Below, in pieces: positions 22,490 through 31,848 of a stretch of 47,509 bases of DNA. Source of the DNA: Methylococcales bacterium (GTDB taxonomy: Bacteria > Pseudomonadota > Gammaproteobacteria > Methylococcales > Methylomonadaceae). The DNA lies in assembly GCA_028713055.1 (NCBI GenBank), contig JAQTOX010000004.1, forward strand, positions 1 through 47,509, in the 5' to 3' direction. The notes below the pieces were generated by a model. That model saw only the letters and a program-made list of their open reading frames with translations. It was not told where the DNA came from and made no database searches. The first letter of the stretch is position 1; every line of letters begins with the position of its first letter. The position numbers were made by a program, and so were the translations under genes.

Positions 22490-23806
22490 CTACTTTTTAA
22501 TCGTTACCGTTTTAGTTGCTTTATTATTCGACAAATCAACATCGGTCTCTTTTGATTTCGCCTCGACTTTCAAACTCAACGCCCCGACTTTTTTCATCGT
22601 CACGATAATTTTTTTCGTCATGGATTTAGTCGCCGCTAAATTTCCAATAGAACAAACCACCGTCGAATCTTTGTTGACACAATCTTTCGGTGCAGAGACA
22701 AATGACATCGACCCTTTAACTAACGTAAAAGTTAAAGTCGTATCCGTTGCTGTTGTGTTGCCATTATTTTTGACTGTTCCGGTGTATGTTAAATTTTTGT
22801 TCACAAACACAGAATTAGGTGAGCCAGCTACAGTGGCACTCAAATCAACGGTTTCCTGTTTTACTGAAGCAGGTGAAGACCATTTCCCGCGCACAAAAAG
22901 AATCGCTCCGCCATTTGCCCTGTAATCACCACTGCTCGTGTTTCCAGAATCGAAATGCACAATCCAACTGAAATTTGAATTATTCGCACCAATTGACGAT
23001 GACCAAAAAACACCTGATTCTGCACCTGGAAAAACGTTTTTGTTCATAGTAGGTAAATAATTTTTGTATTCAACAACCGTATTTAATTCATTAAGCGTAG
23101 GTACTCGCCAATCGCTATAACCTGCAAAGGTGTCCGTTTGGTTTTTTGATTCACCGCCATTAAAAATGGTCGAAAAACCTGAGCAAGTTTTGCCATTCCA
23201 AGTCTGTCCAAGTAAGCAACGTTGCCACATTAAATTTGTTTTTGCGTGTGTGACTGTACCGTCACCGTTATCGGTGAAATCACTGGCTGGCGTAAAAGTA
23301 TCAAATGAACAAGCATTGCCACTTTTTACAAGGCGAATTGAATAATTTCTGCTTTTATCATCGTAGGTAGCATTACCCGAATAAAAATGAACAATCCATT
23401 TATAATTTGGATAATAAGCATCGGCGGATGATGCTGACCAATAAAAGACTGCCGGCGTATTCGGAAAAATAGTGCTATTGATTGCTGGATTAAATTTACC
23501 GTGTTCGGTAATTGTGTTTAGTTCGTCAATACGCGGCAATCGCCAACCGTTGCAATCGGTGTTGTAGTTTGTCATGGCATCGTCCCAAGTGAAGTTTTGA
23601 ACTGTGCCATCACATGTTGAACCGTTCCATGTTTGCCCAATGCTACAACGTTGCCACGACAAACCTGTTTTTGTGTGCGTCGCGGTACCGTCGTTGTTGA
23701 TAGTAAAATCTTCGGTGGGCGTGTCGAGTGGCAAATCTGCTGCAAATGCAGGTGAGAAAAGACTGGGCAGCAAAGTAAGTGCTACAAAAGAAAGTTGTTT
23801 TTTCAT
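22490..23806 (-). CDS. Secreted protein with two Lcl/DUF1566 domains and a DUF11-like domain
   Basis: A 438-residue exported protein. A signal peptide ends near residue 22 (SPAFA then ADLPL). Two DUF1566/Lcl-type domains follow, residues about 30-160 and 165-305, each with the marks LSWQRCSIGQTWNG or LMWQRCLLGQTWNG, a GWRLPRIDEL or DWRVPTLNEL stretch and a YWSASS or FWSSS stretch. Residues about 320-438 form an Ig-like DUF11/CARDB-type domain. Such proteins are usually at the cell surface and in some species mediate adhesion; here the role is unknown. The internal duplication is clear. It stands alone between convergent neighbours. Confidence 0.8.
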   Translation of the reverse strand: MKKQLSFVALTLLPSLFSPAFAADLPLDTPTEDFTINNDGTATHTKTGLSWQRCSIGQTWNGSTCDGTVQNFTWDDAMTNYNTDCNGWRLPRIDELNTITEHGKFNPAINSTIFPNTPAVFYWSASSADAYYPNYKWIVHFYSGNATYDDKSRNYSIRLVKSGNACSFDTFTPASDFTDNGDGTVTHAKTNLMWQRCLLGQTWNGKTCSGFSTIFNGGESKNQTDTFAGYSDWRVPTLNELNTVVEYKNYLPTMNKNVFPGAESGVFWSSSIGANNSNFSWIVHFDSGNTSSGDYRANGGAILFVRGKWSSPASVKQETVDLSATVAGSPNSVFVNKNLTYTGTVKNNGNTTATDTTLTFTLVKGSMSFVSAPKDCVNKDSTVVCSIGNLAATKSMTKKIIVTMKKVGALSLKVEAKSKETDVDLSNNKATKTVTIKK

Positions 23807-23848
23807 AATGTTTGGTTTGTGAAATACGTTTTAAAAGGAATGATGAGT

Positions 23849-24763
23849 TTAGCGTAGATTTTCTATTTCGGCAGACGTTAAGCCTGTTAATTCAGCAATC
23901 GTTTTTACATCAATATTTTTAGCAAGCATTCCTTTTGCGATGGCGAAAGTGGCTTTTAGTTCACCTTCGGCAAGTCCAGCGGCAAGCCCTTCTTCTTTAC
24001 CTTGTGCAAGACCTTCTTCTTTGCCTTGTGCAAGACCTTCTTCTTTGCCTTGTGCCAGTCCATCCATTCGCGCTGTTTCAAGTACATTCTGACTGATTTG
24101 AAGTTGCATTTCTTGAGCTTCATAAACTTCAAGCTCTTCGGATGACCATTGATGTTGCGCGGCAACTTCGTAAGCTAATTTTAAAGCAGGCGTGTCGGTA
24201 TTTTCTGGAATGTGGTCTAACTTAATCGCTTGTTGAATGAAATAAATCCATTTATCCGCAACGCTTTCGAGTTCTCGTTCAGATTTGGTAAATTTGGGCA
24301 ATTCGATAAAGTTAAATTCCAAATCCTTCAAATCATGCTGTTTCGTTTCTTTGTTCAACAGCAAATGCCGTGATAAATGCGCTTCATGGTCAAAGGCTGT
24401 GAAATCTAAAATCCCCAGAAAAATAACAGGCTTTAATTCCTGATAGTTGCCGCCAATTGGCAATTGTTGGCTGTAGGCTTTACTGCTGTAATACATCGCA
24501 CGTTTAGAAAACCACGTTTCTTTGGCAACTTGCATTTCAATTAAAAATTCACGTTTTGATTGGTCTTTGGCTTTGATGTCAAGGCTGGTACTTTTTAAAC
24601 CGTAAATTTTCGGCGGTTGATAAGTGTCGGCAATTTCAACGCTTTCAATCGGGTAGTCGAGTTCTAAAATTTCGTTGAGAAATTCAATCAAAATGCTTTT
24701 GTGTGCGTTGTTGCCAAAAATTTTTTTGAAGGCAATATCGGTTTTGGGGTCTACGAATCTCAT
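23849..24763 (-). CDS. Rpn-family recombination-promoting nuclease
   Basis: A 304-residue PD-(D/E)XK nuclease of the Rpn/PF12784 family, formerly called transposase-like. The start MRFVDPKTDIAFKKIFGNNA is the family hallmark, so I use the ATG at 24763 rather than one 51 bases earlier. The nuclease centre is LDIKAKDQSKREFLIEMQV. Near residues 235-265 an eight-residue unit, GLAQGKEE, is repeated three times, from a 24-base tandem repeat, followed by GLAAGLAEG. The family is known to promote RecA-independent DNA exchange. No inverted repeats mark it as an insertion sequence. Confidence 0.88.
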   Translation of the reverse strand: MRFVDPKTDIAFKKIFGNNAHKSILIEFLNEILELDYPIESVEIADTYQPPKIYGLKSTSLDIKAKDQSKREFLIEMQVAKETWFSKRAMYYSSKAYSQQLPIGGNYQELKPVIFLGILDFTAFDHEAHLSRHLLLNKETKQHDLKDLEFNFIELPKFTKSERELESVADKWIYFIQQAIKLDHIPENTDTPALKLAYEVAAQHQWSSEELEVYEAQEMQLQISQNVLETARMDGLAQGKEEGLAQGKEEGLAQGKEEGLAAGLAEGELKATFAIAKGMLAKNIDVKTIAELTGLTSAEIENLR

Positions 24764-24794
24764 GGGTAGTATTTCAAAATAGTTAAAAATAAAA

Positions 24795-24819
24795 GAGGGT
24801 GTGACAGAAATCACGCCCT
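24795..24819 (-). terminator. Terminator of the HNH endonuclease gene
   Basis: On the minus strand AGGGCGTGA pairs with TCACACCCT (one wobble), followed by CTTTTATTTTT. It ends transcripts of the HNH gene before the Rpn gene. Confidence 0.65.
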
Positions 24820-24832
24820 TAACACAGTCAAA

Positions 24833-26353
24833 TCAATTACAAATTTTTCGCGCAACCAGTTCTTTGAGTTCGTCAATTGAAAATGGTGGATTACTTTTGT
24901 GCAACATCGCATGGCAATTAGGACAAACTGGACGCAAATCATCAATTGGATTAATAGTGTAAGCTGTTCCTATATTTGCAAAGGGCAACAGATGATGAAC
25001 ATGGATAAAATCTTTTCCAATTGAACCGTATTTACTCTCAAAATCAAAATCGCAAACCGTACAATTTAACCCATAATGCTTTAAACAATCCTGCCTTGCT
25101 TGTGGATTTCTTTCATAGACATTGACATACACTTGCTTTGTCGCCCCTTCGATATATTTCGTAATTTCTTCAGGATAACCAACATCACCTTCGTTCGGGA
25201 CAATATCGCAGTTATTCAAATCAACCACAGAATGACGTTCAACTTTGGCGGCTTTTGAAATAAGCTGATATGTGTAATTCCCCTGACCACCTGATTTATC
25301 TACAGTAACAAGAGGTGAGGAAAATATGATTTTGTCTACAGACTCTTTACCTAATAAGTATGCCTTGCCTAATAAGTATGCCTTGCCTAATAAGTATGCC
25401 TTGAAGTTAGAGAAGTCTGATTTTTCTACCGACTGGAGATAATTGACGGCAGCTTGTTCAATTTCTGTGGGTTCATGTCTATCCCCTAAAAATGTCACTC
25501 CTTCACCCTTAATCTCAAACAATCTGGATTGTTCAATCCATTTCTTGATAACGTATGAACTGGGATATTCATTCTTGTTAGTCCTTTCAAGAGAATTTTC
25601 CAGTGTTGAACTCAGAATTGAAATATCACATTCATTTGTTAATGAAAAAATTTTTCCGCAACTATTCAATAGAGTGTTATACCCCTCCTCATAAATGTAC
25701 CATTCACTATCATCATGTTGAACTACACACATATTTGATGTGCATCGAATGAGCTTAATTACATGTTCAACATCTGTAGCGTCACCAAATTCTGTAAGGT
25801 AATCAAAATTTGCTAAACCAAGTTGACCAGGTAATGTGCGTGCGTTTTTAAGGATTGCCTTTAATCTCTCATGGGTCTTAGATTCAATTAAGTAAAATTC
25901 GCCCTTAGACTCATCATCTGAGCGAGACAATTCTTTGAGTTCTACGTTATAAATTTTAGAACCTTTGTATTCGTTAAAATCCTCGGCGAGATTTAGTAAT
26001 CCACTAATTGTCGTATTCGTAGACGCTAATCCTTTGCTAATTAGCTCCGATTGGAGTTCAGAAGTGCTTATGCAATCATGAGATTCAATAATCTCAAAAA
26101 TTTTTTTACTAGTTGGCAAATCAACCAATTTAGCAATTTTTCTGAATTTCTCAATTATTTGCCTAGGTAACTCTCTTTTATTGCCATCAGGGTTTCCTAA
26201 TAAAAAATGACTTCCTATTTCGTCAAGTGTTGGACGTACTAAATCGCCAAAACCGTAATAGCAAAGAATTACTTTTATATTTCTTAATTTATTTTTCCGC
26301 TTATCTGGAATGGATTTATTTAGATATTCTTCTAATTCCTGTTCGATATTCAT
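24833..26353 (-). CDS. HNH endonuclease with a sigma-region-4-like N-terminus
   Basis: A 506-residue protein. The C-terminal HNH nuclease (residues about 420-495) has paired CxxC sites (CTVCDF and CPNCHA) and the HVHHLLPFANIG core, like McrA-type enzymes that cut modified DNA. Residues about 20-65 (CYYGFGDLVRPTLDEIGSHF, then RQIIEKFRKI) resemble sigma-70 region 4. Residues about 75-135 look like a winged helix (CISTSELQSELISKG). Near residue 328 AYLLGK is repeated three times, from an 18-base tandem repeat. Such HTH plus HNH proteins suggest a defence enzyme that recognises DNA; I infer this. Next to Rpn and a toxin cassette, it may be part of a small defence patch. Confidence 0.7.
   Translation of the reverse strand: MNIEQELEEYLNKSIPDKRKNKLRNIKVILCYYGFGDLVRPTLDEIGSHFLLGNPDGNKRELPRQIIEKFRKIAKLVDLPTSKKIFEIIESHDCISTSELQSELISKGLASTNTTISGLLNLAEDFNEYKGSKIYNVELKELSRSDDESKGEFYLIESKTHERLKAILKNARTLPGQLGLANFDYLTEFGDATDVEHVIKLIRCTSNMCVVQHDDSEWYIYEEGYNTLLNSCGKIFSLTNECDISILSSTLENSLERTNKNEYPSSYVIKKWIEQSRLFEIKGEGVTFLGDRHEPTEIEQAAVNYLQSVEKSDFSNFKAYLLGKAYLLGKAYLLGKESVDKIIFSSPLVTVDKSGGQGNYTYQLISKAAKVERHSVVDLNNCDIVPNEGDVGYPEEITKYIEGATKQVYVNVYERNPQARQDCLKHYGLNCTVCDFDFESKYGSIGKDFIHVHHLLPFANIGTAYTINPIDDLRPVCPNCHAMLHKSNPPFSIDELKELVARKICN
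25356..25409. repeat. Three 18-bp tandem repeats inside the HNH gene
   Basis: The unit AATAAGTATGCCTTGCCT is repeated three times, the last with a changed end, encoding three AYLLGK units. As 18 is a multiple of three, copy changes alter length without frameshift. Confidence 0.75.
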
Positions 26354-26377
26354 AAAGCCTCTCTTAAAATTTTGATA

Positions 26378-26445
26378 TTTTCAAAAAACGCAGAACTTAA
26401 AACGTTCTGCGCCACAAAACAATCAACTACCCATTCAACGCCTTC
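26378..26445. repeat. Direct repeat A: copy of the pntB tail plus terminator
   Basis: This 68-base stretch repeats 27191-27257. The first 16 bases and the last 28 bases are identical; the middle is a terminator hairpin of different sequence. It lies at the far side of the zeta-like cassette and gives the small partner gene its last codons (KALNG-stop), exactly those of pntB. Confidence 0.75.
26383..26411 (-). terminator. Terminator of the zeta-like cassette
   Basis: CGCAGAAC and GTTCTGCG pair (8 base pairs); on the minus strand a TTTTTT run follows. It is in the same place as the pntB terminator at 27196-27226 relative to the shared repeat, but with a different stem. Confidence 0.8.
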
Positions 26446-26603
26446 TTATTCTCAAAACGTTCTAAAAACACTTCGCCGTTTTTCCAAACAACAGCGTAAT
26501 GTCCTAATTTTTTCTTTTTTTCTAAGGTTTGCGTCACGGCAGATTGCAATGCAGCAAGAGCCGCTAAACCTTCTTCACTCGGTGGTCGATGATAAACATT
26601 CAT
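26427..26603 (-). CDS. Small partner of the zeta-like kinase, possible antitoxin
   Basis: A 58-residue protein starting [20 protein letters not shown], with a basic middle ([19 protein letters not shown]). Its ATG overlaps the stop of the kinase gene by four bases, the close coupling usual in toxin-antitoxin pairs. The last five residues and the stop come from the same DNA as the pntB end, so the gene's true end was apparently replaced when the cassette entered or when the repeat formed. The antitoxin role is inference, since order and family are not established. Confidence 0.6.
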   Translation of the reverse strand: MNVYHRPPSEEGLAALAALQSAVTQTLEKKKKLGHYAVVWKNGEVFLERFENKKALNG

Positions 26604-27175
26604 AATTTCGCGCCTTCGATAAGTAATTGATAAAAATTGTCATGAACAATGTTGCATTCTTGTTGTTGCTGTTCAAAAACTAATTCAGGTTTTTCCTCGT
26701 TGTTCATAAAGCAAAGACATAGTTCAACACGATGACGATATTCAAAAAATAGGTTAAATAAACTCCGTGAAAATCGACGTTGAATCGCATCAATCGGGAT
26801 ATTATGACCGCCGTGCGCTACTCGTTCAGCAACACGTTTTATCGACATTTCAACGTTTGGTAATGCCAAATACAGCAATTTAACCTGCCACGAATCAGCT
26901 TGTAATCGGTTAATCAATTTCAAATAACCACGTCCCGATAATGTGGTTTCAAACGCAAAATTTTCACGTTGTTGAATGCGTGTTTCCATTTCATTTAGAA
27001 AAATTCGACTTGCTGAAACTAATTCACGTTCTGGTGCGAGCGGTGATAAACCTGCTGCAATTAAATCTGCGTTAATAAAATTTTTACAATCTACAATTTT
27101 TGGTAGATATTCCAACGCGAAAGTTGTTTTTCCTGCACCATTCACACCTGCGATTATCCAACATGTTGGCATCAT
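26600..27175 (-). CDS. Zeta-toxin-like kinase
   Basis: A 191-residue P-loop kinase of the zeta-toxin type. Walker A is [15 protein letters not shown] at residues about 9-23. [28 protein letters not shown] and the Arg-rich [15 protein letters not shown] are the remaining family parts. Zeta proteins phosphorylate UDP-sugars or other small substrates and block cell growth. A small gene follows with a four-base overlap. A ribosome site (GAGGAG) lies before the start, just after the pntB terminator. Other P-loop kinases of the same length are possible, and toxicity is not shown. Confidence 0.78.
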   Translation of the reverse strand: MMPTCWIIAGVNGAGKTTFALEYLPKIVDCKNFINADLIAAGLSPLAPERELVSASRIFLNEMETRIQQRENFAFETTLSGRGYLKLINRLQADSWQVKLLYLALPNVEMSIKRVAERVAHGGHNIPIDAIQRRFSRSLFNLFFEYRHRVELCLCFMNNEEKPELVFEQQQQECNIVHDNFYQLLIEGAKL

Positions 27176-27190
27176 ATCTCCTCGTAAGTT

Positions 27191-27257
27191 TTTTCAAAAA
27201 ACGCAGGATTCAAACTAAACCCTGCGCCCAACAATCAACTACCCATTCAACGCCTTC
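27191..27257. repeat. Direct repeat B: pntB tail plus terminator
   Basis: The parent copy of the repeat at 26378-26445. It covers the last codons and stop of pntB, the spacer and its terminator. The distance between copies is 813 bases and holds only the zeta-like cassette. Confidence 0.75.
27196..27226 (-). terminator. Terminator of pntAB
   Basis: CGCAGG and CCTGCG pair around a 13-base loop; on the minus strand TTTTTT follows. The stem differs from that of the second copy. Confidence 0.75.
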
Positions 27258-28630
27258 AAAACCGCTTGCAACGTCGCATTGGCATCACCAAAAAGCATCC
27301 GCGTGTTTTCCATGACAAATAACGGATTCCCCACACCCGCATAACCCGAAGCCATCGAGCGTTTCATCACAATCGTGGTTTCGCCTTTCCAACATTCAAT
27401 CACAGGCATTCCCGCAATCGGACTATTCGGGTCAGTCAACGCCGACGGATTCACAATGTCATTTGCTCCAATCACAATCGATACATCGACCTCGCCCCAA
27501 TCGTCGTTAATTTCATCCATTTCATAAACAATGTCATACGGCACTTTCGCTTCGGCAAGCAAAACGTTCATGTGTCCAGGCATTCGACCTGCGACGGGAT
27601 GAATCCCGAATCCCACTTTTTTACCTTTGCCGCGCAACAATTTGGTCATTTCATAAACCGTGTGTTGCGCTTGTGCGACCGCCATTCCATAACCAGGAAT
27701 AATCATGATAGATTTTGCGGCAAGCAATAATTGCGCGGTTTCTTCTGCGCCAATCGGTTGCACGTCGCCAACCACTTCCGCCGCTTCGCCACCTGAAGCT
27801 GTCCCAAAACCACCCGCAATCACGCTTAAAAAATGCCGATTCATCGCGCGGCACATGATGTAACTCAAAATCGCACCGCTACTTCCGACCAACGCGCCGG
27901 TAACGATTAACAAATCGTTGCTCAACATAAAACCCGTTGCCGCCGCTGCCCAACCTGAATAACTATTCAGCATCGACACCACAACCGGCATATCTGCGCC
28001 ACCGATTGCCATCACCATGTGAACGCCAAACGCTAATGCCACAATCGTCATGAGCAATAACGGAAATGTCCCACCGCCTGTTTCGGCAGAACTCAGAAAC
28101 CAACTGCCCAGCAAAATTGCTGAAACCAATAATCCTAAATTCAAAAAATGACGATTCGGAAGTAACAACGGTTTGCCACTGATACGTTCGCTGAGTTTGC
28201 CAAATGCAATCACTGACCCTGAAAACGTTATCGCGCCGATTAAAATGCCGACATAAATTTCGACTTCATGAATGGTTTTTTCAACGCCTTCCAAACTCGC
28301 CGAATCATCCATAAAATTTGCATAACTAACCAAAACCGCCGCCATGCCGACTAAGCTGTGCATGATGGCAACGAGTTCGGGCATTTGCGTCATTTCAACT
28401 TTTAACGCCGCTTTCGTACCAATTGCGCCACCGATTAAAAGCGCGATTACCAAAATTACATACGACGACACCGACGCGCTCAACGCAGTCGCGCCAATCG
28501 CAATCGCCATGCCGAGCATGCCAAAATAATTGCCTTTACGCGCGGTTTCCTGATTACTTAACCCACTCAAACTCAAAATGAACAAAATCGTGGCGACGAT
28601 ATAAGACATCGTAACTAAACTGTGTGACAT
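27239..28630 (-). CDS. pntB: NAD(P) transhydrogenase, beta subunit
   Basis: A 463-residue subunit of the proton-translocating transhydrogenase that makes NADPH from NADH using the membrane gradient. The first 270 residues form about nine hydrophobic helices. The soluble NADP-binding domain III follows ([20 protein letters not shown], then [20 protein letters not shown], and [10 protein letters not shown]). Length agrees with the E. coli protein. It is ten bases after pntA. In a methylotroph it would supply NADPH for biosynthesis or balance the output of NAD-linked one-carbon oxidation. The final codons are duplicated at 26427-26445. Confidence 0.95.
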   Translation of the reverse strand: MSHSLVTMSYIVATILFILSLSGLSNQETARKGNYFGMLGMAIAIGATALSASVSSYVILVIALLIGGAIGTKAALKVEMTQMPELVAIMHSLVGMAAVLVSYANFMDDSASLEGVEKTIHEVEIYVGILIGAITFSGSVIAFGKLSERISGKPLLLPNRHFLNLGLLVSAILLGSWFLSSAETGGGTFPLLLMTIVALAFGVHMVMAIGGADMPVVVSMLNSYSGWAAAATGFMLSNDLLIVTGALVGSSGAILSYIMCRAMNRHFLSVIAGGFGTASGGEAAEVVGDVQPIGAEETAQLLLAAKSIMIIPGYGMAVAQAQHTVYEMTKLLRGKGKKVGFGIHPVAGRMPGHMNVLLAEAKVPYDIVYEMDEINDDWGEVDVSIVIGANDIVNPSALTDPNSPIAGMPVIECWKGETTIVMKRSMASGYAGVGNPLFVMENTRMLFGDANATLQAVLKALNG

Positions 28631-28640
28631 AGTTTTCTCC

Positions 28641-30179
28641 TTATTTTCTGAACATTTCGAGCATACGGCGCGTGACTAAAAAGCCGCCAGATATGTTGAT
28701 GGTGGCAATCAAAATCGCTAAACCAGCGAGCAAACTAATGCCAAAGCTAGGCGATGAAACTTGCACCAACGCGCCTATGACGATAATGCCGCTAATCGCA
28801 TTTGTGACGCTCATCAGTGGTGTATGCAATGATGGTTTCACATTCCAAATCACTTGATAACCAATAAAACACGCCAACACAAATACCGTGAAATGCGACA
28901 TAAACGAGGACGGTGCAACCGAGCCAACACTAAATAATGCAAATACACCAACGATTAGCGGCGCAAATTGTTTCAATGCAACGGGGATTAACGGTGGTTT
29001 TTCAGGTGCAACAACAGTTTCAACTTTCGCTGCCGGTGCGGCGGATAACGTTGGTGGTAGAGGCGGCCAAGTGATTTTGCCTTCTTTAATTACCGTCGCG
29101 CCCCGCAATACTTCATCGTCAAAATTAACGTAAATCGTGCCGTCTTTTTGTGGACATAATTCAGTGAGTAAATGGCGTAAATTCGTGGCATAAAGTTGGC
29201 TCGATTGATTCGCTAAACGGCTTGGCAAATTGGTATAACCAATAATCGTCACGCCATGTTTCACGACGACATTATCTTTTTCAGTTAATTCACAATTGCC
29301 GCCTTGTTCTGCGGCTAAATCGACAATCACGCTGCCTGCTCGCATTGATTGCACCATTTCGGTGGTAATCAATTTCGGCGCAGGTTTGCCGGGAATTAAC
29401 GCCGTAGTGACAATAATATCGACTTCTTTTGCCTGCGCGGCAAATAACGCCATTTCAGCGGCGATAAATTCGGGTGACATTGTTTTAGCGTAACCGCCTG
29501 AGCCACTACCGCCTTCTTCGCCAGAAAAATCGAGCATCAAAAATTCAGCATCCATACTTTCGATTTGTTCTTTGACTTCGGGGCGCGTGTCGAAAGCTCG
29601 CACAATTGCGCCCATACCTTTTGCCGTGCCGATTGCGGCTAAACCCGCCACACCTGCGCCGATAACCAATACTTTCGCTGGTGGAATTTTCCCCGCAGCG
29701 GTAATTTGTCCCGTGAAAAAACGCCCAAAATATTGCGCTGCTTCAACAATCGCTCGATAACCGGCGATATTTGCCATCGAACTAAGCGCATCCAATTTTT
29801 GCGCTCGTGACATGCGCGGCACACTGTCCATGCCTAAAACAGTGACATTTTTTGCCGCGAGTTTTTCGAGTAATTCGGGATTTTGTCCCGCCCAAATAAA
29901 GCTGATTAAGGTTTTGCCACTGGTGAGTAAATCAACTTCGTTACCTTCCGGTGCACGCACTTTGAGAATAATGTCTGCGTTTTTCCACAGCGTTTTAGCC
30001 GTTTTGACAATTTCAACGCCGGCGGCTTTATAAGCGTCGTCAGAAATATCTGCGCCTAAACCTGCGCCACTTTCGATGCTTAATGTAAAACCGAGTTTGC
30101 TTAAATGCTTAGCGGAATCGGGCGTGAGAGCTACCCGTTTTTCGCCGTCGTGAATTTCTTTGGGAATACCAATCTTCAT
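28641..30179 (-). CDS. pntA: NAD(P) transhydrogenase, alpha subunit
   Basis: A 512-residue full-length alpha subunit, as in enterobacteria, not split into two. The NAD-binding domain I has [20 protein letters not shown] at the start, [20 protein letters not shown] near residue 170 and [16 protein letters not shown]. The C-terminal 100 residues hold four membrane helices. pntB follows directly. The ribosome region and start are supported by the family start at Met1. Confidence 0.95.
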   Translation of the reverse strand: MKIGIPKEIHDGEKRVALTPDSAKHLSKLGFTLSIESGAGLGADISDDAYKAAGVEIVKTAKTLWKNADIILKVRAPEGNEVDLLTSGKTLISFIWAGQNPELLEKLAAKNVTVLGMDSVPRMSRAQKLDALSSMANIAGYRAIVEAAQYFGRFFTGQITAAGKIPPAKVLVIGAGVAGLAAIGTAKGMGAIVRAFDTRPEVKEQIESMDAEFLMLDFSGEEGGSGSGGYAKTMSPEFIAAEMALFAAQAKEVDIIVTTALIPGKPAPKLITTEMVQSMRAGSVIVDLAAEQGGNCELTEKDNVVVKHGVTIIGYTNLPSRLANQSSQLYATNLRHLLTELCPQKDGTIYVNFDDEVLRGATVIKEGKITWPPLPPTLSAAPAAKVETVVAPEKPPLIPVALKQFAPLIVGVFALFSVGSVAPSSFMSHFTVFVLACFIGYQVIWNVKPSLHTPLMSVTNAISGIIVIGALVQVSSPSFGISLLAGLAILIATINISGGFLVTRRMLEMFRK

Positions 30180-30343
30180 AACTACACCTCGTAATAAATG
30201 TGTGGGCGGTGACTTTTTTATTCTTATCGTTTTAAAAAGTCACGAATCTTGGATGATTAGCGGCTTAGACGTGTTTTTGAATGGCAAACCTGATACGCTA
30301 ATCCGTTGTCATTATGCCACTAACTTCTTTCAAGCAGACCATC

Positions 30344-31801
30344 ATGAATACGAATCAAAATAAACAGCTTGTGACTTGCCCAAAATGTGCAGAACAAATC
30401 AACGTCAGTGCGTTGTTGCATAACCAAATTGAAGCAGAATTACATCAAGCCTTTACCTCGCGACTCGCCGAAAAACAAAACCAATTTGAACACCAGCTAA
30501 AATCTGAAAAAGCACAATTAGAACAAAATTTGAAAGCGCGTTTAGCCGCAGAATCCAGTGAACAAATGCAAGCTATGCGAAATGAGCTAAATGCAAAATC
30601 TGAACAATTGCGCGAATTCAACAAAGCCAAAGCCGATGTTGAACGTTTGATGCGCGAAAAATCTGAATTAAAAGAAACACTCGAAGCCGAATCAGAAGCA
30701 AAATTAAATCAGCGTTTGCGAGAAGAACGGCAAAAATTAGAGCAATCGCTCAAAGCCAATTTCGAAGCCGAAGCGCGTGATCAAATGCAAGCCATGAGTG
30801 ATGAGTTAAATCAAAAATCCGAACAACTGCGCGAATTCAATAAAGCTAAAGCCGATATTGAACGTTTAACACGCGAAAAATTTGAATTAAAAGAAACCAT
30901 TGAAGCCGAAGCCGAATTCAAACTTAGCCAACGTTTGCGCGAAGAACGGCAAAAAATTGAAAGTGGTTTAGAACTTAAAATGCGTGATAAAGAGTACGAG
31001 ATCGAAAAACTAAAACACCAGATTCAAGAAGCACAACGAGTTGCGGAACAAGGTTCAAATCAAGCACAAGGTGAAGTTCAAGAATTAGCCATTGAAGAAT
31101 GGTTACGTGATAAGTTTCGAGACGACGAAATTATTGAAATCAAAAAAGGGCAACGTGGCGCGGATTGTATTCAAATTGTGTATTCACGCGCACGGGTATT
31201 GTGCGGCAAAATTTGTTACGAAAGTAAACGCACAGAACACTTCAACAAAGATTGGATTGAAAAACTTAAAACAGATTCACGCTCTGAAAATGCAACTATC
31301 AGTGTATTAGTCACAAAAACGATGCCAAAAGAACTCGATCGCATGGGCTTGTACGAAGGAATTTGGGTTTGTACCTTTGAGGAATTTAAGGGTTTGAGCG
31401 CGGTGTTACGCGAATCGGTGATTCAAATTAGCAGTCTTGTTGCAACACAAGAAAACAAAGGTGAAAAAAAGGAAATGTTGTACAACTTCGTGACGAGTAA
31501 TGCGTTTAAATCACAAATTGATGCCATGAACGAAACCTTTTCTCAAATGCGCGAAGATTTACATAAAGAACGTACTTCAATGCAGCGTTTATGGGCGCAG
31601 CGTGAAAAACAAATTGAAAAATTATCGCTAAATACGTCACATAATTTGGGGGCAATCGAGGGAATTATTGGAAACGTCATTCAAAACGACGTGCAGTTAG
31701 AATCGAACGTAAAAGTGGTTGAATCAGTGAAGCCAGTTCCTGTTTCACAGCCAGTTGTGAAATCGAATTTAGGTGGTGTGAAACAAGATAGTTTGTTTTA
31801 A
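30344..31801 (+). CDS. DUF2130 protein with coiled coil and nuclease-like core
   Basis: A 485-residue protein. Start is the ATG at 30344, just before the zinc-knuckle-like TCPKCAEQINVSALL; ten codons upstream in frame are not family-like. Residues about 30-240 form a long coiled coil with an internal duplication of about 80 residues, each copy holding SEQLREFNKAKAD and QRLREERQK. The DUF2130 core at about 250-400 contains GADCIQIVYS, then YESKRTEHFNKDWIEKLKTD, with the D...ExK spacing of PD-(D/E)XK nucleases. The family has no settled function. The gene stands alone, before prfC. Confidence 0.85.
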   Translation: MNTNQNKQLVTCPKCAEQINVSALLHNQIEAELHQAFTSRLAEKQNQFEHQLKSEKAQLEQNLKARLAAESSEQMQAMRNELNAKSEQLREFNKAKADVERLMREKSELKETLEAESEAKLNQRLREERQKLEQSLKANFEAEARDQMQAMSDELNQKSEQLREFNKAKADIERLTREKFELKETIEAEAEFKLSQRLREERQKIESGLELKMRDKEYEIEKLKHQIQEAQRVAEQGSNQAQGEVQELAIEEWLRDKFRDDEIIEIKKGQRGADCIQIVYSRARVLCGKICYESKRTEHFNKDWIEKLKTDSRSENATISVLVTKTMPKELDRMGLYEGIWVCTFEEFKGLSAVLRESVIQISSLVATQENKGEKKEMLYNFVTSNAFKSQIDAMNETFSQMREDLHKERTSMQRLWAQREKQIEKLSLNTSHNLGAIEGIIGNVIQNDVQLESNVKVVESVKPVPVSQPVVKSNLGGVKQDSLF

Positions 31802-31848
31802 ACCCGTTACAATTCACCTTTTCATTTCTTTATTTTTAGAGTTTATAA

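Noticed and set aside
23849-24763. Insertion sequence around the Rpn gene
   Set aside because: Rpn proteins were once called transposases, but no terminal inverted repeats or target duplication are seen at the gene's borders.
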